Source: a bacterium (GTDB lineage: Bacteria; Ratteibacteria; UBA8468; B48-G9; JAFGKM01). From it: a DNA stretch of 15,033 nucleotides. The position numbers and the translations under genes are program-made. This document shows positions 1 to 6,426 of this stretch, one piece after another. Under the pieces are notes generated by a model. That model had not been told where the DNA came from and made no database searches. It worked only from the letters and a program-made list of their open reading frames with translations. Positions within the stretch are counted from its first letter, which is position 1; each line of letters begins with the position of its first letter. The stretch covers positions 1 to 15,033 of the forward strand of contig JALNXB010000045.1 in NCBI GenBank assembly GCA_023230585.1. The letters are read 5' to 3'.

Positions 1-11
1 ACTCAAGCAAG

Positions 12-121
12 AATCGGGCTGTTAACAAAAGGTTCAAGCCTTTTGTTCTTCTACTCTGAGCCTGTTAAGCCCTTCGGAGACGCTCTTTGTGCAGAAGGGT
101 GAGTTCTCAGAGTGCCCGATT
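12..121. repeat. Nested inverted repeat able to fold as a three-way junction
   Basis: Three sets of complementary arms are visible. AATCGGGC (12-19) pairs with GCCCGATT (114-121). ACTCTGAG (53-60) pairs with CTCAGAGT (106-113). CCCTTC (70-75) pairs with GAAGGG (94-99). A separate perfect 9-base-pair hairpin lies at 24-32/39-47 with loop TTCAAG. The two outer arms are contiguous on the right side (106-121) but split by the hairpin on the left, which gives a three-way junction. It sits next to a dispersed repeat copy and upstream of htpX. It could be a palindromic mobile repeat, a structured RNA or a terminator for an upstream gene; the sequence alone does not decide. Confidence 0.6.
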
Positions 122-123
122 GT

Positions 124-180
124 GGCGTAGAAGGTGTATGCGCCGTAGTACCAGAGTGAGTAGACACCACATACTTTTTT
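124..180 (-). repeat. Dispersed repeat, GTATG family, copy 1
   Basis: Read on the minus strand this begins AAAAAAGTATG, continues through GTCTACTCACTCTGG and a TACGGCGCATACA block, and ends near CTACGCC. The same order of words occurs at 6218-6273 on the plus strand with few differences. The first half recurs at 2575-2600 and 14891-14912. It contains no start codon with a ribosome binding site and is treated as non-coding. Confidence 0.75.
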
Positions 181-230
181 ACCACTTATAATATTGTATA
201 ATAGAGTTAAAACACCAGTCAACCAAAAGA

Positions 231-259
231 TTGCCTTAACAATCCTTAAGTGGTACAAT
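231..259 (+). promoter_or_regulatory. Probable htpX promoter
   Basis: TTGCCT (231-236, 4 of 6 to the -35 consensus) and TACAAT (254-259, 5 of 6 to the -10 consensus) are separated by 17 bases. Transcription would start near 266, leaving a leader of about 25 bases that holds the AAAGGAGG ribosome binding site at 273-280. Two upstream TATAAT words (187-192 and 197-202) lack good -35 partners. Confidence 0.5.
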
Positions 260-290
260 ATATTAAAATATTAAAGGAGGAACTAATAAA

Positions 291-1151
291 ATGGCGATGC
301 GACTTAAAACTTTTTTATTTCTTGGTATTTTAACAGTAATAATTGTCTTGATAGGGAGTTCCTTTGGCGAAGGCGGTATGTTAATTGCTTTAATTTTTGC
401 TCTTGTAATGAACGGTTTTTCATATTTTTTCTCTGATAAGTTGGTCCTTGCAATGTATAAAGCTAAAGAAATTTCATACAACAATGTCCCTGTTGTATAT
501 AATATTATGAGCGAACTTACTCAGAGAGCAGGAATGCCTATGCCAAAGTTATACCTTATAACCTCAGCCACTCCAAACGCTTTTGCTACCGGCAGAAACC
601 CTAAAAATGCTGCCATTGCTGTTACAACAGGCATTCTTGAACTCCTCTCAGACAACGAACTTAAAGGAGTCCTTGCACACGAACTTGCCCATGTAAAAGA
701 TAGAGATATACTTATAGCCACAATTGCTGCTACTATGGCTGGCGCTATAACTTTTGTTGCCAGAATGGCTCAATGGTCAGCAATGTTTGGAGGTATGGGC
801 AACAGGAACAACAGAAGAGGTGAAGGGAATATTATAGGTTTAGCAGGAACCTTAATTATGGTTATACTTGCACCAATAGCAGCTATGCTTATTCAGCTTG
901 CAATATCTCGCAATCGAGAATATCTTGCAGATTCAGTAGGAGGAAAACTTGCAGGTAACCCTCTATACCTTTCTTCTGCTTTAAGACGACTGACAGAAGG
1001 GGTCAAACACCACCCTATGCAGAACGCTAACCCTTCAACTGCTCACCTTTTTATAGTAGCTCCTTTTACAGCAAAATCTATATTCAACCTATTCTCTACT
1101 CATCCACCTATTGAGGAAAGAATTAAACGATTAGAGAACCTAACAATTTAG
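291..1151 (+). CDS. htpX: HtpX-like membrane zinc metalloprotease (M48 family)
   Basis: This is an inner-membrane zinc protease that in characterised bacteria degrades misfolded membrane proteins alongside FtsH. The 286-residue product matches the usual family length of about 290. Two membrane segments lie at about 8-22 and 29-46, and two more hydrophobic stretches at about 142-158 and 183-205. The zinc motif HELAH is at 130-134, and the third ligand is the glutamate of SRNREYLAD (E210). The family words NAFATGR (96-102) and FSTHPP (268-273) are present, so it should be active. The start is fixed by AAAGGAGG ten bases upstream of the ATG. The gene has its own promoter and is convergent with the amidohydrolase gene. 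No strong terminator is visible between them. No cysteine-based or stress-type regulatory site was recognised upstream. Confidence 0.95.
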   Translation: MAMRLKTFLFLGILTVIIVLIGSSFGEGGMLIALIFALVMNGFSYFFSDKLVLAMYKAKEISYNNVPVVYNIMSELTQRAGMPMPKLYLITSATPNAFATGRNPKNAAIAVTTGILELLSDNELKGVLAHELAHVKDRDILIATIAATMAGAITFVARMAQWSAMFGGMGNRNNRRGEGNIIGLAGTLIMVILAPIAAMLIQLAISRNREYLADSVGGKLAGNPLYLSSALRRLTEGVKHHPMQNANPSTAHLFIVAPFTAKSIFNLFSTHPPIEERIKRLENLTI

Positions 1152-1252
1152 AACAAAAAAACTGTAAACTGCGAGGGCTTGCTTCGCCTGCTCCTCCAAC
1201 AACAAAATGAGAGATTGTAAAGCTTGTAAGTTTGTAAGCAAAAAGAAAAGGT

Positions 1253-2242
1253 TTATCCAAAGAGCCAGTCAAGAGTATTTATATTAGAGGCTTTTTCTTT
1301 AAGATGTTTAGGTAAAGAATCGAGAGCGTCTTTTTCTCCTTGATAAGAACCCTTATAATTAAAGTCCATATACCTATCCTTATCCTGTAGTCGTCTGCAA
1401 ATATATGAGTACGCAGGGGAATCGCTTCCCCATATAATCGTATGCGGATAAAGTTCCATAAGTTTCTGCATAACCTTTTTATGGTCAGAAAAATCTGCAT
1501 CTATAGCTTGATAGTTTTCACCAAATTTTTCGCGATTAAAAAGGTCTACCTGAATTTTTAAAGCAGCAGTATCAACCCACACGTTTGGCATACTATCTGC
1601 TACATCAAGGAACCCTTTATGAAACACTATAGCGTGAGCAAGAGCAAACCTTACATCTGGATTCTTTTCAACCACTTTTAACGCATCCCCAACATAAGAA
1701 TAGTAATCGTCTGTGCTGGGAGATGTATGAAAAAGGAAAGGAATATTCCTTTCTCTGGCATACCTTAATAGTGGCTCACCTTTCTTTAACAGAGAATCTA
1801 TTCGACTTTGAGATGAAGTAGGGTTTATCTTAATCCCATATATGGGACACTTCTTTTCAAGAGATTCAAAATGCTTTACCTGTGCCTCAACTTTCCTCAT
1901 AGGGTCCGCAGACACAAAAGGAATAAAGTTGTCCCTATATTCAGGGTTAAACCTTAAAAGTTCGTCCATAATTAGACTGTTTTCTGAGCCAAAAGGAACC
2001 TTTGAAAAGGGTTGACGGTCAGAAATATTAACACCTTTTGATATAAGAGACCTCAAATTGAAAAATAGGTCAGAAGTGAAAGGAAAAATAATGTTAACAT
2101 CAACGCCTGCTGATTGTTGTTTACAAAAGAGAGATTCAACAGTTTCTGCATAAGGATACTCAGAGCGAGCATACGCTTTTATAGAGACCCCTATATGGTT
2201 ATGGCAATCTATTATCTTGCCTTTCAATTTTTTCTTATCCAT
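1253..2242 (-). CDS. Amidohydrolase family protein (Amidohydro_2, TIM-barrel metal hydrolase)
   Basis: The 329-residue protein has the layout of the amidohydrolase 2 family, which hydrolyses or decarboxylates small cyclic, lactone or carboxylate substrates using a divalent metal. The N-terminal metal motif HxH is at 14-16 (DCHNH). Further candidates for the active site are K138 (GIKIN), H172 (FHTS), H203 (LAHAI) and D274 (WGSDSP). No signal peptide is present, so it is cytoplasmic. AGGGG lies seven bases before the ATG. It follows the NagB-like gene and the oxidoreductase gene on the same strand, but a 366-base repeat-filled gap separates it from them, so cotranscription is uncertain. The substrate cannot be read from the sequence; a lactone or sugar-derived carboxylate would fit the neighbours, which is inference only. 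Confidence 0.85.
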   Translation of the reverse strand: MDKKKLKGKIIDCHNHIGVSIKAYARSEYPYAETVESLFCKQQSAGVDVNIIFPFTSDLFFNLRSLISKGVNISDRQPFSKVPFGSENSLIMDELLRFNPEYRDNFIPFVSADPMRKVEAQVKHFESLEKKCPIYGIKINPTSSQSRIDSLLKKGEPLLRYARERNIPFLFHTSPSTDDYYSYVGDALKVVEKNPDVRFALAHAIVFHKGFLDVADSMPNVWVDTAALKIQVDLFNREKFGENYQAIDADFSDHKKVMQKLMELYPHTIIWGSDSPAYSYICRRLQDKDRYMDFNYKGSYQGEKDALDSLPKHLKEKASNINTLDWLFG

Positions 2243-2330
2243 AAACTTACCCCTGTTTTATTTAATTCTCCTAACCTGTCATCCTGTACTTGTTTACCCT
2301 GGCAGGGTTTCAGGATCTCTTCTTTTAACT

Positions 2331-2423
2331 GCCGTTTTTTGGCATTGCGAGCCGTATTGTGGCGTGGCAACCCTCGTTTTTATCATTACTATTGTTCCCC
2401 CATTCCTTTCCGCCTACGGCGAG
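2331..2423 (+). repeat. Dispersed repeat, TTGCGAG family, copy 1
   Basis: The stretch 2331-2351 matches 14803-14823 with two differences in 21 bases, sharing the word TGGCATTGCGAG. The stretch 2364-2423, which runs from GTGGCAACCCTCG to CGCCTACGGCGAG, aligns with 14971-15033 with roughly one difference in eight plus small gaps. It also aligns partly with 14841-14870. The CGCC-TAC-GGCG hairpin (2411-2421) is conserved in the copy at the end of the window. Confidence 0.7.
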
Positions 2424-2470
2424 ATTGCCACGTTACGAAACACTCGCAAAGACGGAATGGGGGAGTAGTA
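2390..2470. repeat. Long imperfect inverted repeat
   Basis: CCCCCATTCC (2397-2406) is exactly complementary to GGAATGGGGG (2454-2463). Pairing extends outward to 2390 and 2470 if G-T pairs are allowed, giving about 17 pairs. Inside lies the small CGCC/GGCG hairpin (2411-2414/2418-2421). The repeat copy at the end of the window shares the left arm, but the window stops before its right arm would appear. Confidence 0.6.
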
Positions 2471-2521
2471 AAAATGAGACTCTGGATCACGTCCGGAATT
2501 ACAAGCAAAAAGCAAAAGCCC

Positions 2522-2566
2522 CCCTCTCTTTGCCCTCTCCCCTATGGGTAGAGGGCAAAGAGAGGG
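2522..2566. repeat. Perfect 17-base-pair hairpin; possible terminator after the NagB-like gene
   Basis: Bases 2522-2538 and 2550-2566 are exact reverse complements. The 11-base loop itself contains CCC/GGG that can extend pairing after one mismatch. On the minus strand it lies about 45 bases past the NagB-like stop codon and is followed by a T-rich stretch after GGGGC, so it may end that transcript. Its CCCTCTC...GAGAGGG style is typical of dispersed intergenic palindromes, so it may be a mobile repeat used as a terminator. Confidence 0.6.
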
Positions 2567-2574
2567 TAGCATCT

Positions 2575-2600
2575 AGTGAATAGACATCATACTTTTTTAC
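2575..2600 (-). repeat. Dispersed repeat, GTATG family, copy 2 (end only)
   Basis: On the minus strand this reads AAAAAAGTATG followed by GTCTATTCACT, the conserved end seen at 124-180, 6218-6273 and 14891-14912. The sequence beyond it is unrelated to the other copies and runs into the 17-base-pair hairpin. Confidence 0.6.
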
Positions 2601-2608
2601 TTTATACA

Positions 2609-3541
2609 CTAAAAAGTGAATTTAAACTCATCTTCATGACAATCTTCTGCAATCTGGTCGGTTACATACAGTTCACTATTCAATATTTGAAGTATACTTG
2701 CTGGAACATAAGGTGTAACAGGACCGTGTGCAGACAAACGAGTTATAAAACGTTGGAACATAGACGCATTATCTGAAAAGCCGCACCAGAAACTTACAAG
2801 TTTTGATTCAGCCAGTTCTTTAGGTCCTATAGTGTACGCTTTGGGTGGATGGGCTGACCAATCTCCACTATTTTTAGATAAAAACAGCGAGTTTTGCATA
2901 ATAGTCATAGGATGAAGTTCAACAAGCCGTGTGCCTGCTTTAAGGTATGCATCAATATCGTCTCCAAACTCATCTCCAAGATGTGGGTCAAAAAACGCTA
3001 TATGCCCAGACCAACCTATTCCACCATAACAAACATCAGCACCACCAAGGTCTTCAATCATTTTACTATAATCATTAACATTCTTTTCATTTGGAAAATG
3101 TATCTGGTTTTCAGGTATCTTCAGTTCTGGTCTTATTCTATTAAAAAGTGCCGTCCACATAGAATACTGGAAACTGAACGGCCATTCTTTAGGTGCAGCC
3201 ACACCGTCTTGGTTAGCAAACTCGTCCATATTAAATGTATGCACGTGATGGCAAGGTATATTCAGTTCATTAACTATATCTGCCAACTCAGGATAAAAAC
3301 ACCACGCCGGAAGAATCATAACATGTTGTTTCCCTTCCTCCAGACTTTGCTTTATCCCTCCAACCATATGTAAAAGGTATTTAATTTTAAATATCTCTTT
3401 ATTAGGATAACTCTTAATTTGAAAATTCTTGTTTGGGTGTTTAAAGAAATCTTCTTTTTTGATTTTGCGAACCCTTTCGCATTCTTCCATATCTCTAAAA
3501 GGTAAAAATTTAGCCATCTCAAACTTAAAATCTACACTCAT
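2609..3541 (-). CDS. Divergent NagB/glucosamine-6-phosphate isomerase-like protein
   Basis: The 310-residue protein belongs to the glucosamine-6-phosphate isomerase/6-phosphogluconolactonase fold. FNMDEF (103-108) and GGIGWSGHIAF (173-183) match FNMDEY and GGVGNDGHIAF of E. coli NagB, keeping the proton-transfer aspartate (D106) and the histidine (H180). By eye alignment, other key NagB residues are changed: the TGGT phosphate loop becomes AWCF (79-82), D141 becomes S178, E148 becomes D185, R172 becomes L219, and the K208 site becomes D or N (257-258). It is therefore probably not an ordinary glucosamine-6-phosphate deaminase. The start at 3541 is chosen because AAAGGAG lies six bases upstream; an in-frame start ten residues earlier has no such site. 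It lies 53 bases after the oxidoreductase gene and is probably cotranscribed with it. Confidence 0.82.
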   Translation of the reverse strand: MSVDFKFEMAKFLPFRDMEECERVRKIKKEDFFKHPNKNFQIKSYPNKEIFKIKYLLHMVGGIKQSLEEGKQHVMILPAWCFYPELADIVNELNIPCHHVHTFNMDEFANQDGVAAPKEWPFSFQYSMWTALFNRIRPELKIPENQIHFPNEKNVNDYSKMIEDLGGADVCYGGIGWSGHIAFFDPHLGDEFGDDIDAYLKAGTRLVELHPMTIMQNSLFLSKNSGDWSAHPPKAYTIGPKELAESKLVSFWCGFSDNASMFQRFITRLSAHGPVTPYVPASILQILNSELYVTDQIAEDCHEDEFKFTF

Positions 3542-3594
3542 ATTTATCTCCTTTACCTCACACAATAACACAAGAGGGTTTTGTTTTTCTTTCT

Positions 3595-4734
3595 CTACTT
3601 TTTATCAACACTCCAGTCTTCATCCCAAGGATATACAATCTTAAGAAGTTTGCCTCCTTTAACTGCTGATTCCGCAGCGTATATACCAGGCAAAGTCATA
3701 CGCAACCCTTCTTTCAAACTTATAGGCGAAGGACCTCCCGCCTTTACCGCCTTTGTAAAACGCTCCATCATAATATAATCTATTCCGCCGTGCCCCAACT
3801 TTTCTTTCCCTTTATATTCAGGTCTCGAATGTCCATCTATAGGTAACTCTATCCAATTGTTATACCCATATAGTTGGTTAGTACAAAAAAGTATCCGTTG
3901 CTGAGCTGCTCTTTCAGTACTCCTAAATGTTGGTTTAGCCAATGTACGCTCAAACGCTCCTTTTGTTGTAAAAAAACGGTGCTTATGTTGACAACCATAA
4001 GGGGTGTTATTTATAAAACAGGTCAATAAATGAACAACCACGTTAGTATCTGTCTTAAAAATTGCTGTCATAGCATCGTGTTGCCCTTCTTCTTTATTTA
4101 TATGGCTACCTGTATCAAAACAAGAAACCCATTTAAGGTCCTCCTCAACCAACTGCAAAACTGGTCCCAGTGAATGTGTGCAATAACTAATAGATATAGC
4201 GTTTTTACGCCACGGTGTTGCTTCCCAAAGTTCCCTACAATCATGTATATAGGCAGTTTCAACATAAAAAGGTTCCCCCAGAAGCCCTTTTCGTTTTAAA
4301 TCTAAAGCAGTATCAATCCACCCAGGGAAGTTAGCGTTAGCTCCTGTCATATAAAACGCTTTACTATTTTTTTGTGCTACCCAAAGTTCATCTGCTTCTT
4401 GTAAGGTTTTAACAGAAGGTATATCTGATAAGACGTTTATATCTTTTTTAAGAGCTTTAATAGCAAACTCCGCATGCAAGTGAGCAGGCGTTTCTATAAG
4501 AAGAGCATCCATAGAAACCTCTTCAAGCATCTTATCAAAATTCTCGTATAGAGGTACCTCTTGAAAATCTTTTTTTGCAAGTTCTAACGCTTTTATATTT
4601 ATATCACAAATACCAACCGCTTCGACCCCTTCGATATTCTCTGTTGTCATTTTTGTTAAAAACCGACCACGAGCAGCTACAGTTGGGTCGCTTCCATACC
4701 CAACAACTCCCAATCTAATCTTTTTTAGTGCCAT
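3595..4734 (-). CDS. Gfo/Idh/MocA-family NAD(P)-dependent oxidoreductase
   Basis: The 379-residue protein has an N-terminal Rossmann domain (IRLGVVGYGSDP, 6-17; acidic residue in GICDIN, 41-46; TPAHLHAE, 82-89) and the C-terminal alpha/beta domain of the Gfo/Idh/MocA family. Members oxidise, reduce or epimerise sugars, inositols and amino sugars. The usual catalytic EKP motif is replaced by SDIP (103-106), so the lysine is missing. The histidine of YCTHSLG (H187) sits where the family's second catalytic residue is expected. A GHGGIDY word (314-320) resembles one seen in GH109-type members. No signal peptide is visible. AGAGGGG lies four bases before the ATG. It is first in a probable two-gene unit with the NagB-like gene, under its own promoter. 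The substrate is unknown; a hexose or amino sugar is plausible. Confidence 0.9.
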   Translation of the reverse strand: MALKKIRLGVVGYGSDPTVAARGRFLTKMTTENIEGVEAVGICDINIKALELAKKDFQEVPLYENFDKMLEEVSMDALLIETPAHLHAEFAIKALKKDINVLSDIPSVKTLQEADELWVAQKNSKAFYMTGANANFPGWIDTALDLKRKGLLGEPFYVETAYIHDCRELWEATPWRKNAISISYCTHSLGPVLQLVEEDLKWVSCFDTGSHINKEEGQHDAMTAIFKTDTNVVVHLLTCFINNTPYGCQHKHRFFTTKGAFERTLAKPTFRSTERAAQQRILFCTNQLYGYNNWIELPIDGHSRPEYKGKEKLGHGGIDYIMMERFTKAVKAGGPSPISLKEGLRMTLPGIYAAESAVKGGKLLKIVYPWDEDWSVDKK

Positions 4735-4775
4735 TTTTCCCCTCTATGTAGTTAATTAGTTTGTTTGTAGTAAAA

Positions 4776-4804
4776 ATTGTAAGTTACCCACTACCTTATG
4801 TCAA
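4776..4804 (-). promoter_or_regulatory. Promoter of the oxidoreductase and NagB-like genes
   Basis: On the minus strand a perfect TTGACA (4804-4799) is followed after exactly 17 bases by TACAAT (4781-4776, 5 of 6). The -35 box overlaps the stop codon of tilS. The predicted start near 4769 leaves a leader of about 35 bases. This suggests the sugar genes can be expressed separately from tilS. Confidence 0.65.
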
Positions 4805-6180
4805 ATAAAAGGGCTTTTTACAGTTGGTCTTACAGAAATTTTCACAACATTCTCTGTACCTTCTGTAACCTTAAACTTGTCAGATATTTCCAACCCACAA
4901 ACCCAGATAATCTCTCTGCCAACCTCAAATACAAGATACTTATCTCTATCTAAAGACGGCACCTTCTTATCTATAAAAAACCTTGAAAGTTTTTTTCTAT
5001 TAACCATCCCCAAAGGAACAAAAGTATCCCCTATTTTGCGAGTTCGGATTTTTATTTTCTTACCTACCTTATCCATATCCAAATAACAGATAAACCTTTC
5101 TCTATTACAAAAAATCTCATCAGATACAGATATCTTGTCACTTTCAACGTTTGTTCCATCTGCCATTACAACAGTTCCAGGTATATCCAAATCAATTTCA
5201 ACAAAATCTTGAACAAAAACTTTTTTAATCGGTCTATCGTTAATAATCCTTTCTAAGTCGGTTATACTTAAAAATTCATAATCAAGTTTATCAAGACGTT
5301 TTCTTATCTTTTCTATTAAAACAAAAGACCTGTAGCGGGTATTCTTTATTTTTTTTACCAACAGAGATATAACCATTCTTTTAATAGAAATATGTAACCC
5401 TTTATACACATTTAAATCTATTGTTTCATCTTTCTCAATAAAAATTTTTTCAACACTTCTTTTTGCTTCTTCTTTCAAGAAATCAAAATCGTCTTGTACC
5501 AGCAAAGATGTTCTAAGTATCTTCTCCCTTACTTTCGGATTATACTTTTTTAACAACGGCATAATTTTTTGTCTTATTTTGTTACGGAAAAAATCAGGAG
5601 AAAGGTTGTATGAATCTATACTATATTTAGCACCTTCTCTTTTGAGTGCTGCAACAATATCAGATTTAGAAATAGAAAGTAACGGTCTTGCCAGAACAAT
5701 ATCTTTATCTTCAAAAGGTGCTGATATAGGAAGAATTCCTCGCATACCTGCCAACCCAGTACCTTTGATTAAGTGCATTAGAACAGTTTCCACTTGGTCG
5801 TCGAGGGTATGACCTGTAGATATTTTGTTACACCCCGTATCTCCTGATATCCTACAAAGTTCTTTATACCTCCCTATACGTCCTTTCTCTTCTACACCAC
5901 TTTTACCTGTAATATAGATATCTCCACTATAAAAAGAAAACCCATACGACTCCGCAACTTTTTTAACAAAAAGGAGTTCTTTATCGGCTTTCTTCCTCAT
6001 ATGATGGTGGATATACGCAACCTTAACTGTGATTTTATTTTTTTGAGATAAATAATAGAAGAAATGTAGAAGAAACATTGAATCAGGACCTCCTGAAACA
6101 GCTAATAACACCCTATCTCCATCTTCAATAATTTTTTCTTCACACACAAACATCTCTACTCTTTTAAAAAGTGTCTCCAT
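4801..6180 (-). CDS. tilS: tRNA(Ile)-lysidine synthetase
   Basis: TilS attaches lysine to C34 of tRNA-Ile(CAU) using ATP, changing codon reading from AUG to AUA; it is essential in most bacteria. The 459-residue protein has the PP-loop SGGPDS at 29-34, IHHHMR at 57-62, GHTLDDQVET at 123-132, ARPLL at 164-168 and RNKIR at 199-203. A helical middle follows, and then a TilS C-terminal domain (KIRTRKIGDTFVPLG, then KKLSRFFIDKKVP). Length matches the full two-domain form. The start is taken at 6180 because the distance to the PP-loop matches B. subtilis TilS. No ribosome binding site is visible there, and TATAAT lies only two bases upstream. TTGACA (6216-6211) is 22 bases before that TATAAT, which is too far for a normal promoter. 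A start at codon 9 (6156) is possible. Confidence 0.95.
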   Translation of the reverse strand: METLFKRVEMFVCEEKIIEDGDRVLLAVSGGPDSMFLLHFFYYLSQKNKITVKVAYIHHHMRKKADKELLFVKKVAESYGFSFYSGDIYITGKSGVEEKGRIGRYKELCRISGDTGCNKISTGHTLDDQVETVLMHLIKGTGLAGMRGILPISAPFEDKDIVLARPLLSISKSDIVAALKREGAKYSIDSYNLSPDFFRNKIRQKIMPLLKKYNPKVREKILRTSLLVQDDFDFLKEEAKRSVEKIFIEKDETIDLNVYKGLHISIKRMVISLLVKKIKNTRYRSFVLIEKIRKRLDKLDYEFLSITDLERIINDRPIKKVFVQDFVEIDLDIPGTVVMADGTNVESDKISVSDEIFCNRERFICYLDMDKVGKKIKIRTRKIGDTFVPLGMVNRKKLSRFFIDKKVPSLDRDKYLVFEVGREIIWVCGLEISDKFKVTEGTENVVKISVRPTVKSPFI

Positions 6181-6217
6181 ACATTATACATTACTAAAAA
6201 GAGTTCTTTCTGTCAAT

Positions 6218-6273
6218 AAAAAGTATGGGGTGTTATTTACTCACTCTGGTATTACGGCGCATACAACCTCTAC
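6218..6273 (+). repeat. Dispersed repeat, GTATG family, copy 3
   Basis: It begins AAAAAGTATGGGGTG and continues through ACTCACTCTGGTATTACGG and GCGCATACA to CTCTAC. It aligns over its whole length with the minus-strand copy at 124-180, with a few substitutions and one 3-base insertion. It lies between the divergent tilS and pilin genes, starting two bases outside the TTGACA word upstream of tilS. Confidence 0.75.
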
Positions 6274-6275
6274 CT

Positions 6276-6323
6276 CTCGGGGGTACTCGGGACAAACACT
6301 CCTCGCAACGCCACAAAACGGCG
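6276..6323. repeat. GTACTCGGGA word plus minus-strand TTGCGAG-family fragment
   Basis: TCGGGGGTACTCGGGA (6277-6292) recurs exactly at 10293-10308. Immediately after, bases 6301-6322 read on the minus strand as GCCGTTTTGTGGCGTTGCGA followed by GG, matching the TTGCGAG family at 2331-2351 and 14803-14823. The region is therefore a mosaic of the same repeat pieces that fill the other intergenic gaps. Confidence 0.6.
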
Positions 6324-6367
6324 ACAAGGCAAGGATAAAGACAAGGATTTTTTACCAGAAATTTTAC

Positions 6368-6396
6368 TTGCAAAACTTATAAAATTAAGGTATAAT
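6368..6396 (+). promoter_or_regulatory. Promoter of the minor-pilin operon
   Basis: TTGCAA (6368-6373, 4 of 6) and a perfect TATAAT (6391-6396) are 17 bases apart. The predicted transcription start is about 6403. This argues against the in-frame GTG at 6403 as start codon and for the ATG at 6427, which has AAGGA seven bases upstream. Confidence 0.6.
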
Positions 6397-6426
6397 TTTA
6401 CTGTGATAACAAATAAGGACAATACC

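Larger units (their letters stand above)
2243..2608. other. Gene-free gap packed with palindromic repeats
   Basis: This 366-base gap contains no supportable gene. In order it holds an inverted repeat at 2281-2316 (ATCCTG/CAGGAT around a CCCT/AGGG core), a TTGCGAG-family repeat at 2331-2423, a long imperfect hairpin at 2390-2470, a 17-base-pair perfect hairpin at 2522-2566, and a GTATG-family end at 2575-2600. Several repeats have settled here side by side. The open frames across it are short, overlap on several frames and lack ribosome binding sites. Confidence 0.75.

Noticed and set aside
34..258. 74-codon minus-strand open frame containing KVCGVYSLWYYGAY
   Set aside because: It begins at TTG without a ribosome binding site, crosses the htpX promoter, and consists mostly of the dispersed repeat and the folded inverted repeat.
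1171..1187. GCGAGG/CTTCGC hairpin between convergent htpX and amidohydrolase as a terminator
   Set aside because: The stem is six pairs with one G-T pair and there is no T-run after it on the plus strand; it may only be a decayed repeat.
2114..2583. Several overlapping plus-strand open frames of 74-145 codons
   Set aside because: They run through the antisense of the amidohydrolase gene and palindromic repeats, lack ribosome binding sites and show no family motif.
3542..3571. Ten-residue longer start for the NagB-like protein
   Set aside because: AAAGGAG lies six bases before the ATG at 3541, and the upstream start has no comparable site.
6183..6216. TTGACA and TATAAT upstream of tilS as a normal promoter
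   Set aside because: The spacer is 22 bases and the -10 box ends two bases before the ATG, so a standard start would fall inside the gene.
6403..6426. GTG start for the PilX-like gene, adding eight residues
   Set aside because: The predicted transcription start is at this base, and the ATG at 6427 has AAGGA at a normal distance and puts the hydrophobic helix close to the N-terminus as in other prepilin-like proteins.
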